14,865 nt of DNA, from contig JAQUWC010000052.1 in NCBI GenBank assembly GCA_028693085.1, positions 1 through 14,865 on the forward strand, written 5' to 3'. The position numbers were made by a program, and so were the translations under genes. The notes beneath the pieces are model-generated. The model had not been told where the DNA came from and did not search any database. It was given only the letters and a program-made list of their open reading frames with translations. The number at the start of each line of letters is the position of its first letter. Position 1 is the first letter of the stretch. Below are positions 13,866-14,865 of this stretch, in pieces. The DNA comes from UBA5266 sp002411545. GTDB lineage: Bacteria > Bacteroidota > Bacteroidia > Bacteroidales > WCHB1-69.

Positions 13866-14865
13866 TTAAAACCATTTCATGGCCCTTACCCGAAGTTTTT
13901 CATATACGGGATTCAATCCCAGCAGCCCGTTGTGAAAATAAATACTATATGCCTGACAGGCTTCGGTGCCGATTTGTACTTTTTCGGTCGACGACCAATA
14001 GCTTGGGCCTTGCATAAGAGAAACGGTGAAAAGTGTTCCCCCTGCATTTTGCAATGAAGTGTTTAATTTTACAACCATAGCATAAATAGCTGCTAATTCA
14101 CACCTGGCAGGGAAGTACCATCCTTCTCCTTTATCAGTACACCAACTAACCGCTTCCAGACGTTCGGGAAACATATAATTAGTATCCTGTTTGATATTCA
14201 TATGAATGTCCGTATTGATTCTTCCGTCTAAGCTATCATAGGCGCGCGTAGGGTAACCTGAATTATTGGTTGAATACATAAGACTTACCCCTTCATCCAT
14301 GGAAATAATTTTTCCGTGATTTCCATATGCTATTCCTGCCATGCTAAGGACAGTGTCGGCTAACCAACATACGATTCCTTCCGGTTTCCCCTTAGAATCA
14401 TAGTAAACATCGCCTACACTATAACCCATGGGCAGTATAAAGGTAAGGGAGGTATCATTTCCGGCATGCATATGGTGTATGCTGTGTCTTCGCACGACAC
14501 CTTCGTAGGTGCTATAGCCGGTATAGACCATTTGGTCGTTGCTAATAAATTTTTTGTCCGTTGATGCCTTCCGGTATGCCTGAACTTTCTGAGGAGTAAA
14601 GCATTTGTAAGTAATACAAGAAGAAGCTTCCGCTTCAAGGGCCAACATTTTAAGCGTTTTATTGCCAAATGAACTTGTTACTTGTAATACATACATTTGC
14701 GCTGCTCCTGCCGATACGTGAAAATAATGCAAGCCGGCATCCAGTTCTTGTGATAAAGAAGCACATTCCCTGCCATTTAAGTCAAACATTTTTAATGTAA
14801 TCCTTTCCCTTGCGGGCAATAACAAGCTGAGGTCGGTGCTTCCTTTAAAAGGATTGGGAATGTTC
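13866..14865 (-). CDS. DUF1566-like surface/secreted protein with internal sorting-like domain (partial, runs off right edge)
   Basis: Only the last 332 residues are inside the window; the frame stays open to 14865, so an internal TTG near 14825 is not its start. The visible part opens with NIPNPFKGST, then LLLPARERITLKMFDLNGRE and DAGLHYF, with YVLQVTS. That is the layout of the type A sorting domain of type IX secretion, but here it is internal. After a linker (KKFISNDQMVYTGY region), the C-terminal part fits a DUF1566/Lcl_C-like domain: SVGDVYYDSKGKPEGIVCW, GKIISMDEG, GEGWYFPARCELAAIY, PSYWSSTE and a terminal RVRAMKWF. Similar architectures occur in secreted or surface proteins of Bacteroidales; ligand and function are unknown. 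It converges on the permease gene with a 55-bp gap. Confidence 0.75.
   Translation of the reverse strand, partial: NIPNPFKGSTDLSLLLPARERITLKMFDLNGRECASLSQELDAGLHYFHVSAGAAQMYVLQVTSSFGNKTLKMLALEAEASSCITYKCFTPQKVQAYRKASTDKKFISNDQMVYTGYSTYEGVVRRHSIHHMHAGNDTSLTFILPMGYSVGDVYYDSKGKPEGIVCWLADTVLSMAGIAYGNHGKIISMDEGVSLMYSTNNSGYPTRAYDSLDGRINTDIHMNIKQDTNYMFPERLEAVSWCTDKGEGWYFPARCELAAIYAMVVKLNTSLQNAGGTLFTVSLMQGPSYWSSTEKVQIGTEACQAYSIYFHNGLLGLNPVYEKLRVRAMKWF

Noticed and set aside
1..14865. Mobile elements, CRISPR arrays, toxin-antitoxin or phage-defence systems
   Set aside because: No transposase, integrase, terminal inverted repeats, spaced direct repeats or defence-gene motifs were found on either strand; the window reads as core chromosome.

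Overview
The window looks like a chromosomal core segment from a member of the Bacteroidota, most likely Bacteroidales-like. Three things support this. Several genes are preceded by the Bacteroidota -7 promoter element TAnnTTTG, in the exact form TACCTTTG three times, and there are no clear Shine-Dalgarno sequences. Intergenic DNA is short and AT-rich. A protein with a type-IX-secretion-like NPF...G domain followed by a DUF1566-like domain lies at the right edge. No tRNA, rRNA, insertion sequence, CRISPR array or prophage gene was seen, and no gene-free stretch exceeds 150 bases.

Positions 1-10564 are a minus-strand run. In transcription order (right to left) it reads: thiL (thiamine-phosphate kinase), dacB (PBP4-type D-Ala-D-Ala carboxypeptidase), a secreted beta-lactamase-fold serine hydrolase, an LeuT-like sodium symporter, a 35-codon single-span membrane peptide, a secreted M28 zinc aminopeptidase, rsmI (16S rRNA methyltransferase), an O-antigen ligase/polymerase, aroA (EPSP synthase), and the start of glyA (serine hydroxymethyltransferase). 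From the small peptide to aroA the genes overlap or nearly touch (ATGA, TAATG, 2-bp gap, ATGA). They are probably one translationally coupled operon, with its own TACCTTTG promoter just after the transporter stop codon. Other candidate promoters precede thiL, the serine hydrolase, the symporter and glyA.

Positions 10571-10717 form a divergent promoter region with a long interrupted palindrome. From there sufD (Fe-S cluster assembly) reads right, followed by rbfA (30S maturation factor) and an FtsX/LolE-type ABC permease that overlaps rbfA by four bases (GTGA). The 127-bp sufD-rbfA gap holds an unusually GC-rich block. A convergent minus-strand gene running off the right edge encodes the DUF1566-like surface or secreted protein.

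Most genes are housekeeping: shikimate and one-carbon metabolism, thiamine, Fe-S, ribosome maturation and envelope building. No clearly new multi-gene system is visible. The most interesting items are the unannotated 35-residue peptide paired with the symporter, the symporter's roughly 105-residue extracytoplasmic insertion, the operator-like palindrome on the thiL promoter, the GC-rich leader upstream of rbfA, and sufD standing apart from the other suf genes. Start codons for aroA, the serine hydrolase and thiL were moved to internal ATGs, for the reasons given in each entry.
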